Assembly (NCBI GenBank): GCA_016789785.1
Contig: JAEUQE010000001.1
Location: 1 to 64,000, forward strand
Direction: 5' to 3'
Length of the DNA stretch: 64,000 nt
Source of the DNA: Bryobacterales bacterium
GTDB taxonomy: Bacteria; Acidobacteriota; Terriglobia; Bryobacterales; Bryobacteraceae
Position numbers and translations under genes: made by a program. The notes under the pieces were generated by a model. It saw only the letters and a list, made by a program, of their open reading frames with translations, was not told where the DNA came from and ran no database searches. Shown piece after piece: positions 50,643-60,552 of this stretch (positions within the stretch are counted from its first letter, which is position 1; each line of letters starts with the position of its first letter).

Positions 50643-53600
50643 ATGAAGTGTCTCCTAGCCCTCCTTTTGCTGAGTCCTGCATTCCATCTCTGGAGCCAGG
50701 AAGTCGGCCAAGGCGCTCCGCTCGCCGTGGAACAGCGCTTCCTGAATGCCTTCTTTCGAAACCGGTTCAACGCCCTGACATCGCTTCCCGCAATCGCGAA
50801 CGCACGCACTTTCGGGGGCACCGGGTACATTCAGGAGTTTCCGGATGCGTCGGGTGACCGTGGCAACCGCTTCGCACTGGTGACTGCCACCGCCGGCGCC
50901 GCTGAGGCTTACCAACTTTACCCCGGGCTGAACGCCTACTACCAGTCCGTGGGCGTGAACAACGCGGGATTCCCGTCGATGGACACGGGCGGATGCACGA
51001 CCCTGGCCGATGGTAACGCGTGCGCCTATCAGATCTTCGATAAGAACTACGCTCTGTTCGTTTACGGACCCTCCAGCCTTCGTTCTGTGATCTCAGCACA
51101 GTACACCGTGAAGCCACCGTTCTTTCAGCGCTGGAGTCAACTGGGCAGTATTACGGGGCTTGGCCCGGCAGCGAGCGCGGAGACGAACATTACCTCCACC
51201 ACCACGGGCATCACCGCCGTGAACCAGCTCTTCGTGAGCGGGGCGCTTTATTCGATTACGTCGGGAGCCGCCACGGGCAGAGTCTACGGTGTAACGGGAA
51301 AGGTCTTCACTCTCTACAGCTCCCTTGCGCTCCATACAGGGTCACTTGGCCTCCCCACCAGCGACGAGTTGAACGCGGGTTCCGGAAGATTCCGACAGAA
51401 CTTCGAGGGCGGTTCGATCGAATACACCGCAACCACCGACGCTGTAGTGCGGCCCGCGGTCGGATCGGTAGGCCTCAGTATCTCCACGAATCAGGTCACC
51501 CGGATGAACCTGGGAGACACGCTCGCCATCCGTGCCACGGTGCTGGCGACGGTGGGCGGCGAACTCACCGACCGTCCGGTCACGTGGATCACCTCCAACA
51601 GCCGCGTCGTCGCCATCACGGCGAACGGTAGTCAGGCGACCCTGCGCGCGGTTGGTGGTGGTACGGCGGCAATTCAAGCGGTGAGCGACGGCAAGCTGAG
51701 CCCGCCGCTCACGATCTTCGTCGCGGCTCCCTGCTGCCAGATTGGCGAGGGTGCGCCCAACACTGCCATCGCTCAGGCGTTCACCGATGCCGTGGTCCGC
51801 AACCGGATCAACGTCCGCCTTCCTGCCGCCAACCCCGTCCGCCGGTCCGGCCTCGGCTACGTGCAAGATTTACAAACCGCCGACACACCATCCGTGCGTT
51901 TCCTGCTTTGCCGCTCCGACCGTTCCCCTGGCGTGTTCGTCGTGACCGGCGAGTTGCTGCGAGGCTGGGAGGCGGAAGGCGGACCGATCGGCCGGCTTGC
52001 TTACCCCACAGCCGATGCCAATGCCAGCGGACGCCAAAACTTCGAGGGAGGGGTGCTCGCCGGGAATCCGGTGCAGGCGGTCACCGGCCGGATTCTCGAC
52101 CTCTGGGCGAACACTGGCTATGAACTTGGACCCCTCGGCACACCTTCCGGATCTCCCGCATCGGCACTGAGCTTCACTGGCGCTCTTGGTTCAGGGCAGC
52201 CGTTCGCGTTCGGCTACGTCTACTCGATTGAGACCGGCACCTTCGCTGGAAAGTCGTTTGTCGTCAGCGGGTTGATTCTGGCAAAGTACGGCTCCATGGG
52301 CGGACCGCTGGGCCGGCTCGGCTATCCGGTGTCGGACGAGTACGGAGACGCGGGCCGGCGCCGCCAGGACTTCGAGGGTGGCTCGTTCCTTTATACGCCT
52401 GGTGAGGAAGAGCCGGAATTGCAGGAGCTCGAACGGCGGCCGTCGGTGACCATCACCCCGGGGCGCGTGGCGGCGGGAGCGCGCGTGCGGGTCGCGGTGG
52501 GCGGATTCACGCCGAACACGCCGGTGCAGGTGACTCTCGTAGGTACGGTAACCATCCCGTCCTTCACATTCCAAAGTGAAACCGGCTCTTATGCCTGGGA
52601 CCTTCCCATCGCCACTGGTATTCGCACCGGCACTGTCACTGTCACTGCCATGGAGGGCGATCGCCGAAGCTCCGGCTCCTTTTCGGTCACAGCCCTCAGT
52701 GAAGCTTCTTTGCAGTTGATCAAGCTTCGCGGCGATACCCAGACCGGGCTGCCTGGCGCCCGGGCGGCCAATCCTCTCGCGATCGGTCTCCGCGATGAAC
52801 AAGGGAATCCCGTGGCGGGCGTCCCGGTGCGTTTCAATAGCTCTCCTGGCGCCACCATCCTGACTGCGGCCACAACCACGGATGAACGCGGCGAGGCCTC
52901 TGCCACTGTCCGTCTGCAGAACACAGATGGAATCGTTCTGGTGACTGCGGAGGCAGCCGGCCGGGTCACCACGTTCAGCCTGCGCGCTTCGGGTAGCTCG
53001 CTAGCCGGCTTTCCACGCCAAACCTATGGGGGCACATTCACTCTCGGCGCCAGCACCGTTCCCGTGGCTCAGAAGGGCGCTCTTCTGGCCGCGGTCTCTT
53101 CGGTCATCCGCTATTTCCAGAACCGCTCCGAGATCCCGTCCTCCCAGGGTCTTTCCGACCCGGCAGTGCTGAACGAGTTTCTGAGGAACTACTGCGTTCT
53201 CGATACGGGCGGAGGCCGGATCTGCGATGGCTATCTCACCCCAGCTGGACCCGGCGAGCCTGTGGTCAATCTCTGGCGGCTCCGCGAGTTCGCAGGAAAC
53301 AGCGTGGATGTGGAAATCCTTCCCGGCGAGGACAACGGGATTCGCGACGCGCTGGCGGCGGGCGCTCCCCTGATTCTGGTCCTCGGCATGACGGCCGGAG
53401 AGACGCCAGCCGGGGTTCACTACGTCGTTGCAACCGGGGTGGGAGCTGACGGCAGCCTTCTCATCCAGGATCCGAGCCCGCTCTTCAACCGTACGAGACT
53501 TGCCGACTATACCACCGGGATCCCGGCCGGTGGCCGTACGTGGCGCGCCGAGATCCTCCAGGCCATCCGGCTGTGGCCAAGATCCTCGAGTCCCACCGGA

Positions 53601-54533
53601 TTCCTGATCGAATCCGCCTCGGCAGCCATCTCCGTGCGCAGCCCTCTCGGGGACTGCGGCGCGGATCTGCGGTTGCCCGCCGCCGCTGTATTCGACGCCC
53701 AGCAACTCCCTTCCGCTCAGACCTCCAGTCTCTACTATTGCGCGGGCCAAAGCATTGAATTTGCGGCGGGATTCAGCGCCTCTGGTGCTTTCCGGGCGGC
53801 GCTGACGGACCTCTCGTCTCCTGGCCGCCGGGAGCAAATCAGCAGTGGAGGCCCGGACGGAGCCGCGATTGTCCGGTCCAACGCCCAGTGGCAATTTGCC
53901 CGTCTGGAGGCCAAGGCAAACACGGCGGGTATCGTCAACGCCGCCACCCAGACCGCCGAGATCGCACCGGGTTCCCTGGTGACGGTGTCTGGCTCGGGAC
54001 TTTCGGGAGCTTCCTTTCCCACCGTCGCCGACGTGGGAGGACTCGAGGCGCGCATCCAATCCGCCAACGAATTCCGGCTCAACATTGAGATCCCCAGCGA
54101 CGCGCAGCCTGGTGGTCAGATGCTGCGCATCCAGAGTCCCCACGGCGTTCTCGACCTACCCATCACCTTGTCCCCGGTGGCCCCGGCGATCTTCCGCGAC
54201 CAGCAAACGGGCAGGCCGGTGATCGTCAATGCCGGAGGGGCCCCGAATTCGCAAACGGAACCGGCGAACCGTGGCAGCGTGATCACCATTTACGCGACGG
54301 GCCTCGGCCAGACCGTCGCCCAGGGACGGAACCAGGTTACGGTGCAGCCCGTTCGTGCGGTCATCCAGGGTGTGGAGGTCACGCCTAGTTTCGCCGGCCG
54401 GGCAGAAGGTCTTCCCGGCGTCTACATTGTAAATGTTTCGCTGCCCCAGACCCTTCCACCAGGGCTTGCAGTGCCCTTGTTCCTGCGGCAGTCCGGGGTG
54501 GAAAGCAACACGGTCAGCCTCGCAATCCGATAG
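50643..54533 (+). CDS. large secreted LGFP-repeat protein with C39-like domain and Solibacter C-terminal domain
   Basis: A 1296-aa exported protein with signal peptide MKCLLALLLLSPAFHLWS. LGFP-like repeats occur in two blocks (about 120-265 and 365-589; for example LGLPTSDE...FRQNFEGGS and LGRLGYPVSDEYG...DFEGGSFLY). A Big2-type Ig domain lies between them (about 275-370), and two more Ig-like domains at about 599-782. Then comes a C39-peptidase-like domain (about 794-972), where Ala813 replaces the expected Cys while His926 (GVHYVV) and DPSP remain. The C-terminal 200 residues are TIGR03437-like (PGSLVTVSGSGLSG). LGFP repeats usually bind cell-wall polymers. I chose ATG 50643 at the signal peptide. 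Confidence 0.85.
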   Translation: MKCLLALLLLSPAFHLWSQEVGQGAPLAVEQRFLNAFFRNRFNALTSLPAIANARTFGGTGYIQEFPDASGDRGNRFALVTATAGAAEAYQLYPGLNAYYQSVGVNNAGFPSMDTGGCTTLADGNACAYQIFDKNYALFVYGPSSLRSVISAQYTVKPPFFQRWSQLGSITGLGPAASAETNITSTTTGITAVNQLFVSGALYSITSGAATGRVYGVTGKVFTLYSSLALHTGSLGLPTSDELNAGSGRFRQNFEGGSIEYTATTDAVVRPAVGSVGLSISTNQVTRMNLGDTLAIRATVLATVGGELTDRPVTWITSNSRVVAITANGSQATLRAVGGGTAAIQAVSDGKLSPPLTIFVAAPCCQIGEGAPNTAIAQAFTDAVVRNRINVRLPAANPVRRSGLGYVQDLQTADTPSVRFLLCRSDRSPGVFVVTGELLRGWEAEGGPIGRLAYPTADANASGRQNFEGGVLAGNPVQAVTGRILDLWANTGYELGPLGTPSGSPASALSFTGALGSGQPFAFGYVYSIETGTFAGKSFVVSGLILAKYGSMGGPLGRLGYPVSDEYGDAGRRRQDFEGGSFLYTPGEEEPELQELERRPSVTITPGRVAAGARVRVAVGGFTPNTPVQVTLVGTVTIPSFTFQSETGSYAWDLPIATGIRTGTVTVTAMEGDRRSSGSFSVTALSEASLQLIKLRGDTQTGLPGARAANPLAIGLRDEQGNPVAGVPVRFNSSPGATILTAATTTDERGEASATVRLQNTDGIVLVTAEAAGRVTTFSLRASGSSLAGFPRQTYGGTFTLGASTVPVAQKGALLAAVSSVIRYFQNRSEIPSSQGLSDPAVLNEFLRNYCVLDTGGGRICDGYLTPAGPGEPVVNLWRLREFAGNSVDVEILPGEDNGIRDALAAGAPLILVLGMTAGETPAGVHYVVATGVGADGSLLIQDPSPLFNRTRLADYTTGIPAGGRTWRAEILQAIRLWPRSSSPTGFLIESASAAISVRSPLGDCGADLRLPAAAVFDAQQLPSAQTSSLYYCAGQSIEFAAGFSASGAFRAALTDLSSPGRREQISSGGPDGAAIVRSNAQWQFARLEAKANTAGIVNAATQTAEIAPGSLVTVSGSGLSGASFPTVADVGGLEARIQSANEFRLNIEIPSDAQPGGQMLRIQSPHGVLDLPITLSPVAPAIFRDQQTGRPVIVNAGGAPNSQTEPANRGSVITIYATGLGQTVAQGRNQVTVQPVRAVIQGVEVTPSFAGRAEGLPGVYIVNVSLPQTLPPGLAVPLFLRQSGVESNTVSLAIR

Positions 54534-54652
54534 CTCTGCGAAAAAACATTGACTTGGCGGTGTCACCCATGATTAAATCGCATGTTGACCGCAGGATCTG
54601 CTGTAGGTTTACTTTCTGCTCAATATCCGGGGAGGGGAGTCTATTTTGCTCC

Positions 54653-54682
54653 TTGACATCGGGTTGCGAGTAGTGGTATGAA
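54653..54682 (+). promoter_or_regulatory. sigma70-type promoter before the surface protein gene
   Basis: TTGACA (54653-54658), an 18-base spacer, then TATGAA (54677-54682). The perfect -35 is unusual for this high-GC window. A weaker pair with TTGACT at 54549-54554 and TTAAAT at 54573-54578 lies 104 bases upstream. Either would give a leader of about 270-370 bases before the ATG at 54955. Apart from these sites, 54534-54954 contains no gene I can support. Confidence 0.6.
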
Positions 54683-54954
54683 TTGAGATAATTGCGTCCA
54701 AGTATCATAGCGGCATTCACACAGCATGAATCCCGCGAGCACACTGATGACCGGCGAAAAGGTCAGGGGAATAAAAAATTGGCGACGCACTTGATGGTGA
54801 AGTGGCAACGGAACAAAGCGAGGCGAGGGCGATGAGCCAATACGCCGCTTCTCCGGCCGCACGCGCCGTCGAGGAAACAATAGAAAGACCTTTTGAGCAC
54901 AGGTTGAAAGAGAAATTCCATCAATTCCAGTTCAACTTCTACAAGGAGAGGGAA

Positions 54955-56892
54955 ATGTCAGATTTTCGCAAGCTGTTACTTGCGTTCGCGGCAGCGACCC
55001 TAATTACGGGGATTGCGAGCGCCCAGGTGACGCCCCCGATCGTCTGCAGTACCACGGCTCAGCCTCTCACGGTCCGGGCCGAGGGCCTTGCAGAGCAGAC
55101 TGGTGACATCGTGATCAATTGCACCGGCGGTGCGGCTCCGACTATTGGTACGGCGCTTCCGCAGGTGAATATTTCGGTCACGTTGACCACCAACATCACC
55201 AGCCGCTTGGTTAGCGATCCGCTGACCGAGGCGCTGTTGTTCATTGACGATCCGCAACCCGCCGCCCAGAGCCCCTGCGCTGGGACGAGCGCTGTTTGCG
55301 CTCCGCTGGCCGCAGGCGCCAATGGCACCGCCGTTGATGCTGCGGGCACGGTTCGCAACATCTTCCAGGGCACCCGCCAGAGCGACAACACGGTCGTCTT
55401 CCTGGCAGTGCCGATCAATGCCCCTGGTTCCGTTGGCACCCGCATCTTCCGCACGAAGAACATTCGCGCGGCAGTGGCAGGCGCTTCGGCTCAGAATGGC
55501 CAGATCTTCGCGTTTGTTTCGATCCAGAACCCGCCAGCGAACCTGCAGCTCAACAACTCCTCGGTTAACGTGGCGTTTGTCCAGCAGGGTCTGCAGTTCG
55601 CCCTGCGTAGCCGCACGGGTGGTGGTTTTGACGCCAACGCTTCCGATGTCTTCCTGTTCCAGTGCGACTCTGTGAACTTCAACCTCGCAGGTTCCAACAC
55701 CGCCCGTTACGGTGGTAGCGGTTCCCGCGTTGGCCGTTCGTTCCAGGCCCGCTTCCGCGAAAATTATGCAGCATCGTGGAAGGTTCGTGACGTCAACTTC
55801 CCGTTGACCGAACCGGGTGCGCAGCAGAACATTCCGCAGAACAACAACGGTGCGGATCCGAGCGTTGCAACGGTTGTCGAGTCCGGTTTCTACAACACCG
55901 GTTTCACTTCCACCAACGGTTTGAACCGCGCTGGCCGCGCTGACCACGGAACCCGCCTCCGCCTTGCTTTCAGCAACGTTCCGGCGAACATTCGTGTGTA
56001 TGTGTCGGTCCATGCTCTGAACTCAGCAGCGTCGCTCGCCACGGATGGCAACAACCGTCAGTCGGGTGGTGGTGAAACCACTGCTTACACGGCTGCCTAC
56101 GGTGTGGCCTCCACAGCTTCCGGTTTGAACGTGGCTGCCGGTACGGTTCTCTCGAACCCGACTAGTGACACGGAACTGGTGCTCGGCGGCAACACGGCCC
56201 GGTATCCTGCTGGTGCGGTGGCTGGTGCGATCGAAGTTCCGCTGACCTCGGGCGCAGGCTCCTTCATTTGGGAAGTCTTCGGCCAGGATCCGAACCAGAT
56301 TGACACGGCTTCGTTCTCGGTGGCGTTCGCATATCGTTCGGCCAACAACCCGGGCACGGGCACGGCAGCCATCAACGGCAGCTTTGCTCCGGTCGGCGGC
56401 GGCAATACGATGAGTTCGACGGCCTCGATCCCGCGCTTCGCGGACCAGTCGACGGCGATCAACTCGATGAGCATCGGCACCTGCTTGACGACGCTGCTCT
56501 TCCCGTTCGTTAGCAACCAGGCCGGTTTCGACACCGGTGTCGCGATCGCGAACACCAGTGCGGATCCGTTCGGCACCGCTCCTCAGACGGGTAATTGCGA
56601 ACTGAACTACTACGGTGGAACGACTGGTGGTGGTGCGGCTCCGGCCAAGCAGACCACGACGTCTCCTCTCGCTGGTGGTCAGACCGCGACGTTCACCCTG
56701 TCCAGCGGCGGCACCAACGGTATCGCGGCTACCCCGGGCTTCCAGGGCTACATCATCGCCATCTGCAACTTCCGCTTTGCTCACGCGTTCGCTTTCGTCA
56801 GCGACGTTGGCGCGCAGAAGCTGTCGCATGGTTATCTGGCTCTGATCCTGGATCCGCGCGTTGGCCTCAATGGCGAAGCGCTGAACAACTAA
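54955..56892 (+). CDS. abundant-looking secreted or surface protein, acidobacterial family
   Basis: A 645-aa protein with a clear signal peptide (LLLAFAAATLITGIASAQ). The mature part is beta-rich with Asn/Gly/Thr and Cys pairs. It starts with VRAEGLAEQTGDIVINCTGG and ends with a domain (LLFPFVSNQAGFDTGVAIANTS ... GFQGYIIAICNF in part) that I associate with repeated surface proteins in Bryobacterales. Codon choice leans to GGT, GTT, CGT and AAC more than in its neighbours, as expected of a strongly expressed gene. GGAGAGGG lies before ATG 54955, the leader is long with a strong promoter, and a strong terminator follows. A major envelope or matrix protein is plausible; function unknown. Confidence 0.82.
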   Translation: MSDFRKLLLAFAAATLITGIASAQVTPPIVCSTTAQPLTVRAEGLAEQTGDIVINCTGGAAPTIGTALPQVNISVTLTTNITSRLVSDPLTEALLFIDDPQPAAQSPCAGTSAVCAPLAAGANGTAVDAAGTVRNIFQGTRQSDNTVVFLAVPINAPGSVGTRIFRTKNIRAAVAGASAQNGQIFAFVSIQNPPANLQLNNSSVNVAFVQQGLQFALRSRTGGGFDANASDVFLFQCDSVNFNLAGSNTARYGGSGSRVGRSFQARFRENYAASWKVRDVNFPLTEPGAQQNIPQNNNGADPSVATVVESGFYNTGFTSTNGLNRAGRADHGTRLRLAFSNVPANIRVYVSVHALNSAASLATDGNNRQSGGGETTAYTAAYGVASTASGLNVAAGTVLSNPTSDTELVLGGNTARYPAGAVAGAIEVPLTSGAGSFIWEVFGQDPNQIDTASFSVAFAYRSANNPGTGTAAINGSFAPVGGGNTMSSTASIPRFADQSTAINSMSIGTCLTTLLFPFVSNQAGFDTGVAIANTSADPFGTAPQTGNCELNYYGGTTGGGAAPAKQTTTSPLAGGQTATFTLSSGGTNGIAATPGFQGYIIAICNFRFAHAFAFVSDVGAQKLSHGYLALILDPRVGLNGEALNN

Positions 56893-56917
56893 TCAGGACC
56901 TTCAGTCCACAACCAAA

Positions 56918-56949
56918 AGCGGGGAGCGGAAACGCTCCCCGCTTTTTTT
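56918..56949 (+). terminator. strong intrinsic terminator
   Basis: AGCGGGGAGCG (56918-56928), a GAAA tetraloop (56929-56932), CGCTCCCCGCT (56933-56943) and seven T (56943-56949). It is an 11-bp perfect stem and ends the surface-protein transcript. Confidence 0.95.
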
Positions 56950-57048
56950 GCGATAGAACCTCCGCTCTAGTATTCCCACCAATCTCTGCTGATGATAGAC
57001 TGTTACTTGCGCGTCCTACCAAATCAACAACTTCCGGCAAGAGGTGAC

Positions 57049-60000
57049 ATGTTCCGCAAATCCCTTTCTCTTCTAGCGCTGTTCTGTGCCTTCGCCATGA
57101 TGCTTTCGGCACAAGCAAGGAACGTCTTCGTCATGCCGCCCGGTGACGGCGCTCTTCGTCCTGTTACACCGTTCACTGCGGATCCCTTCCAACTCACCGC
57201 GGGAGGGATTCAGGCGGCTCAGGATGCATTTCTCGCACTTTCCACCCCGAGTGGAAGCAAGTACTACTTCATTGGCCGGTCCGGCACCGACACAGTCGTG
57301 ATCGCCAACAGTGGCTTTGGTGTCACTAACCGGCTGAACCTCGGCACTGGCGCCACTGCCGCAGCCGTCACGCCCGATGGGCGTTTCCTTCTGGTCGCCA
57401 CCAGCCAGCTCGTGATCATCAATACGGCTACCGATGCGGTAGTGACCTCCGTCGACGTGGGCGGGGCGCCCAATGACATTGCTGTCTCGCGGGACAACAC
57501 TCGCGCCTTCGTGACCAGCCAGACGGCCAATCGCGTGACCGCCGTCGACCTCGGCAGCTTCTTCGTTGTGACTTCGGCCTCGAACCTCGGACCTGTGACC
57601 GGCGTTACCGTGGGACCCAACGGCTTGGTGTATGTTTCGGCAACGAACGTCCTATACGAGATGGATCCCCAGACCCTTGCCCTTCGCGGCGGCTCCGCCA
57701 TCTCCCTCAATGCCCAGCCTGGCAAGCCCGTGATCGTCGCCGACACCTTCGGTAACTCCCGAGCCGTGATGATCAACACGAATCCCGGATTTGGTGGATC
57801 ATCGCTCATCTCGGTAGACCTTGGCACTCGGACGGTGACCCCGATTCTCGCCAACAACATCGTGCTGGACCGGCTGGTCCCGGTCGCCTTCAACCGGATG
57901 CTGGCAACTGCCAGCAATACTCAGCTCTACGAGATCAACCTGCCCAACTCGATCACTCCGGCGGCGTTTTCCGGGTTGACTTCTACCCTCGGTGTCAGGT
58001 CTGTGGCCGTATCAGATGAGTTCCCCTCTGCCCGCTTCGCCTACCTCTCGTTGAATAACAACTCGGTTCTTCGCGTCGATCTGGCGAGCAATACCGCAGG
58101 GCAAGCGCTGCCTCTGGCGAATCCTGCGGGTCCAGTCAGCTACACCGGAGCCGCAACCGCATCGGTCATCGCGACCGCCGTATATCAGTTCAACAACGGA
58201 CAGTTCATCAACCCGTCGTCGCAGGGACTTCCGCTGGTGATCCGTGCCGTCGACGCCACGGGCCGCCCGGCTTCGGGAGTTCCGGTTCAATTCTCCACTC
58301 AGGCCTTCGGCGCGATCATCACAGGCGCTTCGAGCCAGACAGATGGTCTCGGCTACGCGCAGGCGAATATCATCGCTCCAGGAACGCTGGGCGCCTTCCA
58401 GGTGATTGCCAACGTTGGCTCGGTCCAGGTTCAGCAAGTTACCTTCAACCTAACTGTGGGAACTGGCACTCAAGGCCCCACCGGCGCCCTTTCCATTCGG
58501 GCGGGCAACGGCCAGGTGATTCGCGAATCGCAGACCACCCCCGAGCCGCTTCGCGTGATCGTCCGCGATACCGCAGGCAACCCGGTGCCTAACGTGGTTG
58601 TCAATTGGAGCTCCGTTACGAACAACGGCCCCAATGGCACGCTTGCCGCAACACAGACCATCACGGACTTCCTGGGCGAGACGACCAACACGTTCACGGC
58701 GCCCTTCATCGGGCCCAACCTGCTCCAGTCCTTTGTGCAAAGCACTGTGACGGCGAGTACGTTTAACGGCTCGGTGAGTTTCTTTGTGACGTCCATTCCG
58801 ATAGTTTTCGGCCAGAATCCGGCCAGTCCGCCGGTTGTTCAGATTGTCCAGCCGAACGTAGAAAGCCTGACGGCTCGAGCCGGCACCACACTGCCAAGCG
58901 CCGTTCAGGTCCGCGTGAGCGCTGGCAGCGGGCCCGGCGCGGGAACGCCGATTCCCAACGTTGCAGTAACCGTGGGAACTGGCCTTGACCCGACCATCGC
59001 GCCCACCGCCACTTGCTCCGCCACGAGCGGACTCACCGATGCCAACGGCTTCGCCTCGTGCGACCTTGTCATCGGCAATCGGATCGGCAGCGCGGCGCTC
59101 AATATCTCCGTCGGTGGCCAGATCACCCAGACGATCCAGCTCACGATTACCCCTGGTCTCCCTGGCAAGATGATCATCATCCAGGGCGACAACCAGACTG
59201 GCGGTCCTGGCGAAACACTTCCGCTCGCGCTCCTGGCGCGCGTGGAAGATGGCTTTGGCAACCCGCTGCCCAACACCGATGTTCGTTGGACAGTAGAAAG
59301 CGGCCAGGCCACCTTGTTGAACTCCATCGTCCGCTCCGACAGCCTTGCCCGTGTCTCGACGCTCGTGCGGCTCGGTTCCACGCCTGGACCGGTTCGCATC
59401 CGGGTCACCGCACAGGGCGGCAGCGCCGATGCGCTTGCCAACTTCAACGCAACCGTCAACATCGGCGCCACGCAGCTCCGCCGGATCTCGGGTGACGGTC
59501 AGTCCGTCACTGTCAGCCAGCCGTTCCCCGAGCCGCTTGTGGCCCAGGTCCTCGACGCCAATGGCGCTCCTGTGCCCGGTGTTCAGGTCAACTTCACCGT
59601 GAACTCCGGCACCGCGACGCTCAGCGCCGCCACCGCGACGTCTGACTCCGGCGGCAATGTCCGGGTCAATGTCACAGCCGGCGCCACACCTGGCACGGTT
59701 ACCATCGGGGCGGCATTCGGCGGCAACGTGGTGAGCTGGTCCCTGACCATTCGTCCTCTGGGTCCGACCATCGCCAGCATCGCCAACGCCGCGAGTGGGT
59801 CCAACACCCTTGCTCCGGGCTCCGTTGCGACGATTCGCGGCACCAACATCGCACCGTCGGTCCGCGGCTACCTGCTGCCCGGCAATCCGCTCGCGCCGCT
59901 GCCAGGCCAGCTTTCCGGGGTGTCCGTGACTTTCGGAGGCGTCACCGCCCCGATCTTCTGGATCTCCAATATCGACGGCCAGGAAGCGGTCACCGTTCAG

Positions 60001-60492
60001 GTTCCGTTCGAGGCTCCGGATAGCGGTTCGGTGCCCGTCACCGTGACCTCCGCTGGTACACAGGCTACGGTCAATGTGACCATGGCGGCGTTCTCGCCTG
60101 GTATCTACGAAAACGTGGATAGCCAGGGCCGCCGCTACGCGATCATCACCCGGGCCGACGGCAGCTATGTGACGCCCGACAACCCGATCGGCCGCGGCGA
60201 AATGGCGCGCGCCTACCTCACGGGTCTCGGCCGCACCAACTCCCCGGCGTTTACCAACGCGCTTGGTGGAGTGGGACAGCGGGTCACTGGCAGCGTTGTG
60301 GTGGGCATCAATGACGCGGGTGTACCTGTCATGTCCGCCGAGTACGCTCAGAACCTCATCGGCGTGTACGTGGTTACCTTCCAGGTGCCGAACGACACCA
60401 CTCCCGGTCTGACACGCAACTTCGGCGTCGGAGTGAACGCCGCTGGTGGGAATACGATCTTCGCGAACGGTTCCACCATCGCGATCCGCTAA
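57049..60492 (+). CDS. secreted beta-propeller / Ig-repeat protein with Solibacter C-terminal domain
   Basis: A 1147-aa exported protein with signal peptide (LSLLALFCAFAMMLSAQA). Residues about 24-324 form YVTN-like beta-propeller blades (AAVTPDGRFLLVAT, DIAVSRDNTRAFVTSQ). A run of Big_1-type Ig domains follows (about 384-904) with recurring phrases DxxGNPVPNVxVxW, DGFGNPLPNTDVRW and DANGAPVPGVQVNF. The last 240 residues are TIGR03437-like (APGSVATIRGTNIAP ... ISNIDGQEAVTVQVPFEA). It looks like an adhesive or surface scaffold protein. GAGGTGAC precedes ATG 57049. Confidence 0.86.
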   Translation: MFRKSLSLLALFCAFAMMLSAQARNVFVMPPGDGALRPVTPFTADPFQLTAGGIQAAQDAFLALSTPSGSKYYFIGRSGTDTVVIANSGFGVTNRLNLGTGATAAAVTPDGRFLLVATSQLVIINTATDAVVTSVDVGGAPNDIAVSRDNTRAFVTSQTANRVTAVDLGSFFVVTSASNLGPVTGVTVGPNGLVYVSATNVLYEMDPQTLALRGGSAISLNAQPGKPVIVADTFGNSRAVMINTNPGFGGSSLISVDLGTRTVTPILANNIVLDRLVPVAFNRMLATASNTQLYEINLPNSITPAAFSGLTSTLGVRSVAVSDEFPSARFAYLSLNNNSVLRVDLASNTAGQALPLANPAGPVSYTGAATASVIATAVYQFNNGQFINPSSQGLPLVIRAVDATGRPASGVPVQFSTQAFGAIITGASSQTDGLGYAQANIIAPGTLGAFQVIANVGSVQVQQVTFNLTVGTGTQGPTGALSIRAGNGQVIRESQTTPEPLRVIVRDTAGNPVPNVVVNWSSVTNNGPNGTLAATQTITDFLGETTNTFTAPFIGPNLLQSFVQSTVTASTFNGSVSFFVTSIPIVFGQNPASPPVVQIVQPNVESLTARAGTTLPSAVQVRVSAGSGPGAGTPIPNVAVTVGTGLDPTIAPTATCSATSGLTDANGFASCDLVIGNRIGSAALNISVGGQITQTIQLTITPGLPGKMIIIQGDNQTGGPGETLPLALLARVEDGFGNPLPNTDVRWTVESGQATLLNSIVRSDSLARVSTLVRLGSTPGPVRIRVTAQGGSADALANFNATVNIGATQLRRISGDGQSVTVSQPFPEPLVAQVLDANGAPVPGVQVNFTVNSGTATLSAATATSDSGGNVRVNVTAGATPGTVTIGAAFGGNVVSWSLTIRPLGPTIASIANAASGSNTLAPGSVATIRGTNIAPSVRGYLLPGNPLAPLPGQLSGVSVTFGGVTAPIFWISNIDGQEAVTVQVPFEAPDSGSVPVTVTSAGTQATVNVTMAAFSPGIYENVDSQGRRYAIITRADGSYVTPDNPIGRGEMARAYLTGLGRTNSPAFTNALGGVGQRVTGSVVVGINDAGVPVMSAEYAQNLIGVYVVTFQVPNDTTPGLTRNFGVGVNAAGGNTIFANGSTIAIR

Positions 60493-60513
60493 CAAACACT
60501 GCAACCTAAACCG

Positions 60514-60545
60514 CACAGAGGGGCTCGCTGAGGGCCCCTTTGTGC
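60514..60545 (+). terminator. hairpin at the end of the propeller protein gene
   Basis: CACAGAGGGG (60514-60523) pairs with CCCCTTTGTG (60535-60544). The tail is only moderately T-rich. It lies between two convergent genes and may serve both. Confidence 0.6.
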
Positions 60546-60552
60546 TTTCCTG

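Noticed and set aside
54802..54954. In-frame N-terminal extension of the surface protein starting at 54802
   Set aside because: It would put about 50 charged residues before a clear signal peptide; GGAGAGGG directly precedes the ATG at 54955.
58450..60516. 688-codon minus-strand open frame opposite the propeller/Ig protein
   Set aside because: Sequence composition is that of an antisense shadow; the plus strand has signal peptide, domains, ribosome binding site and terminator.
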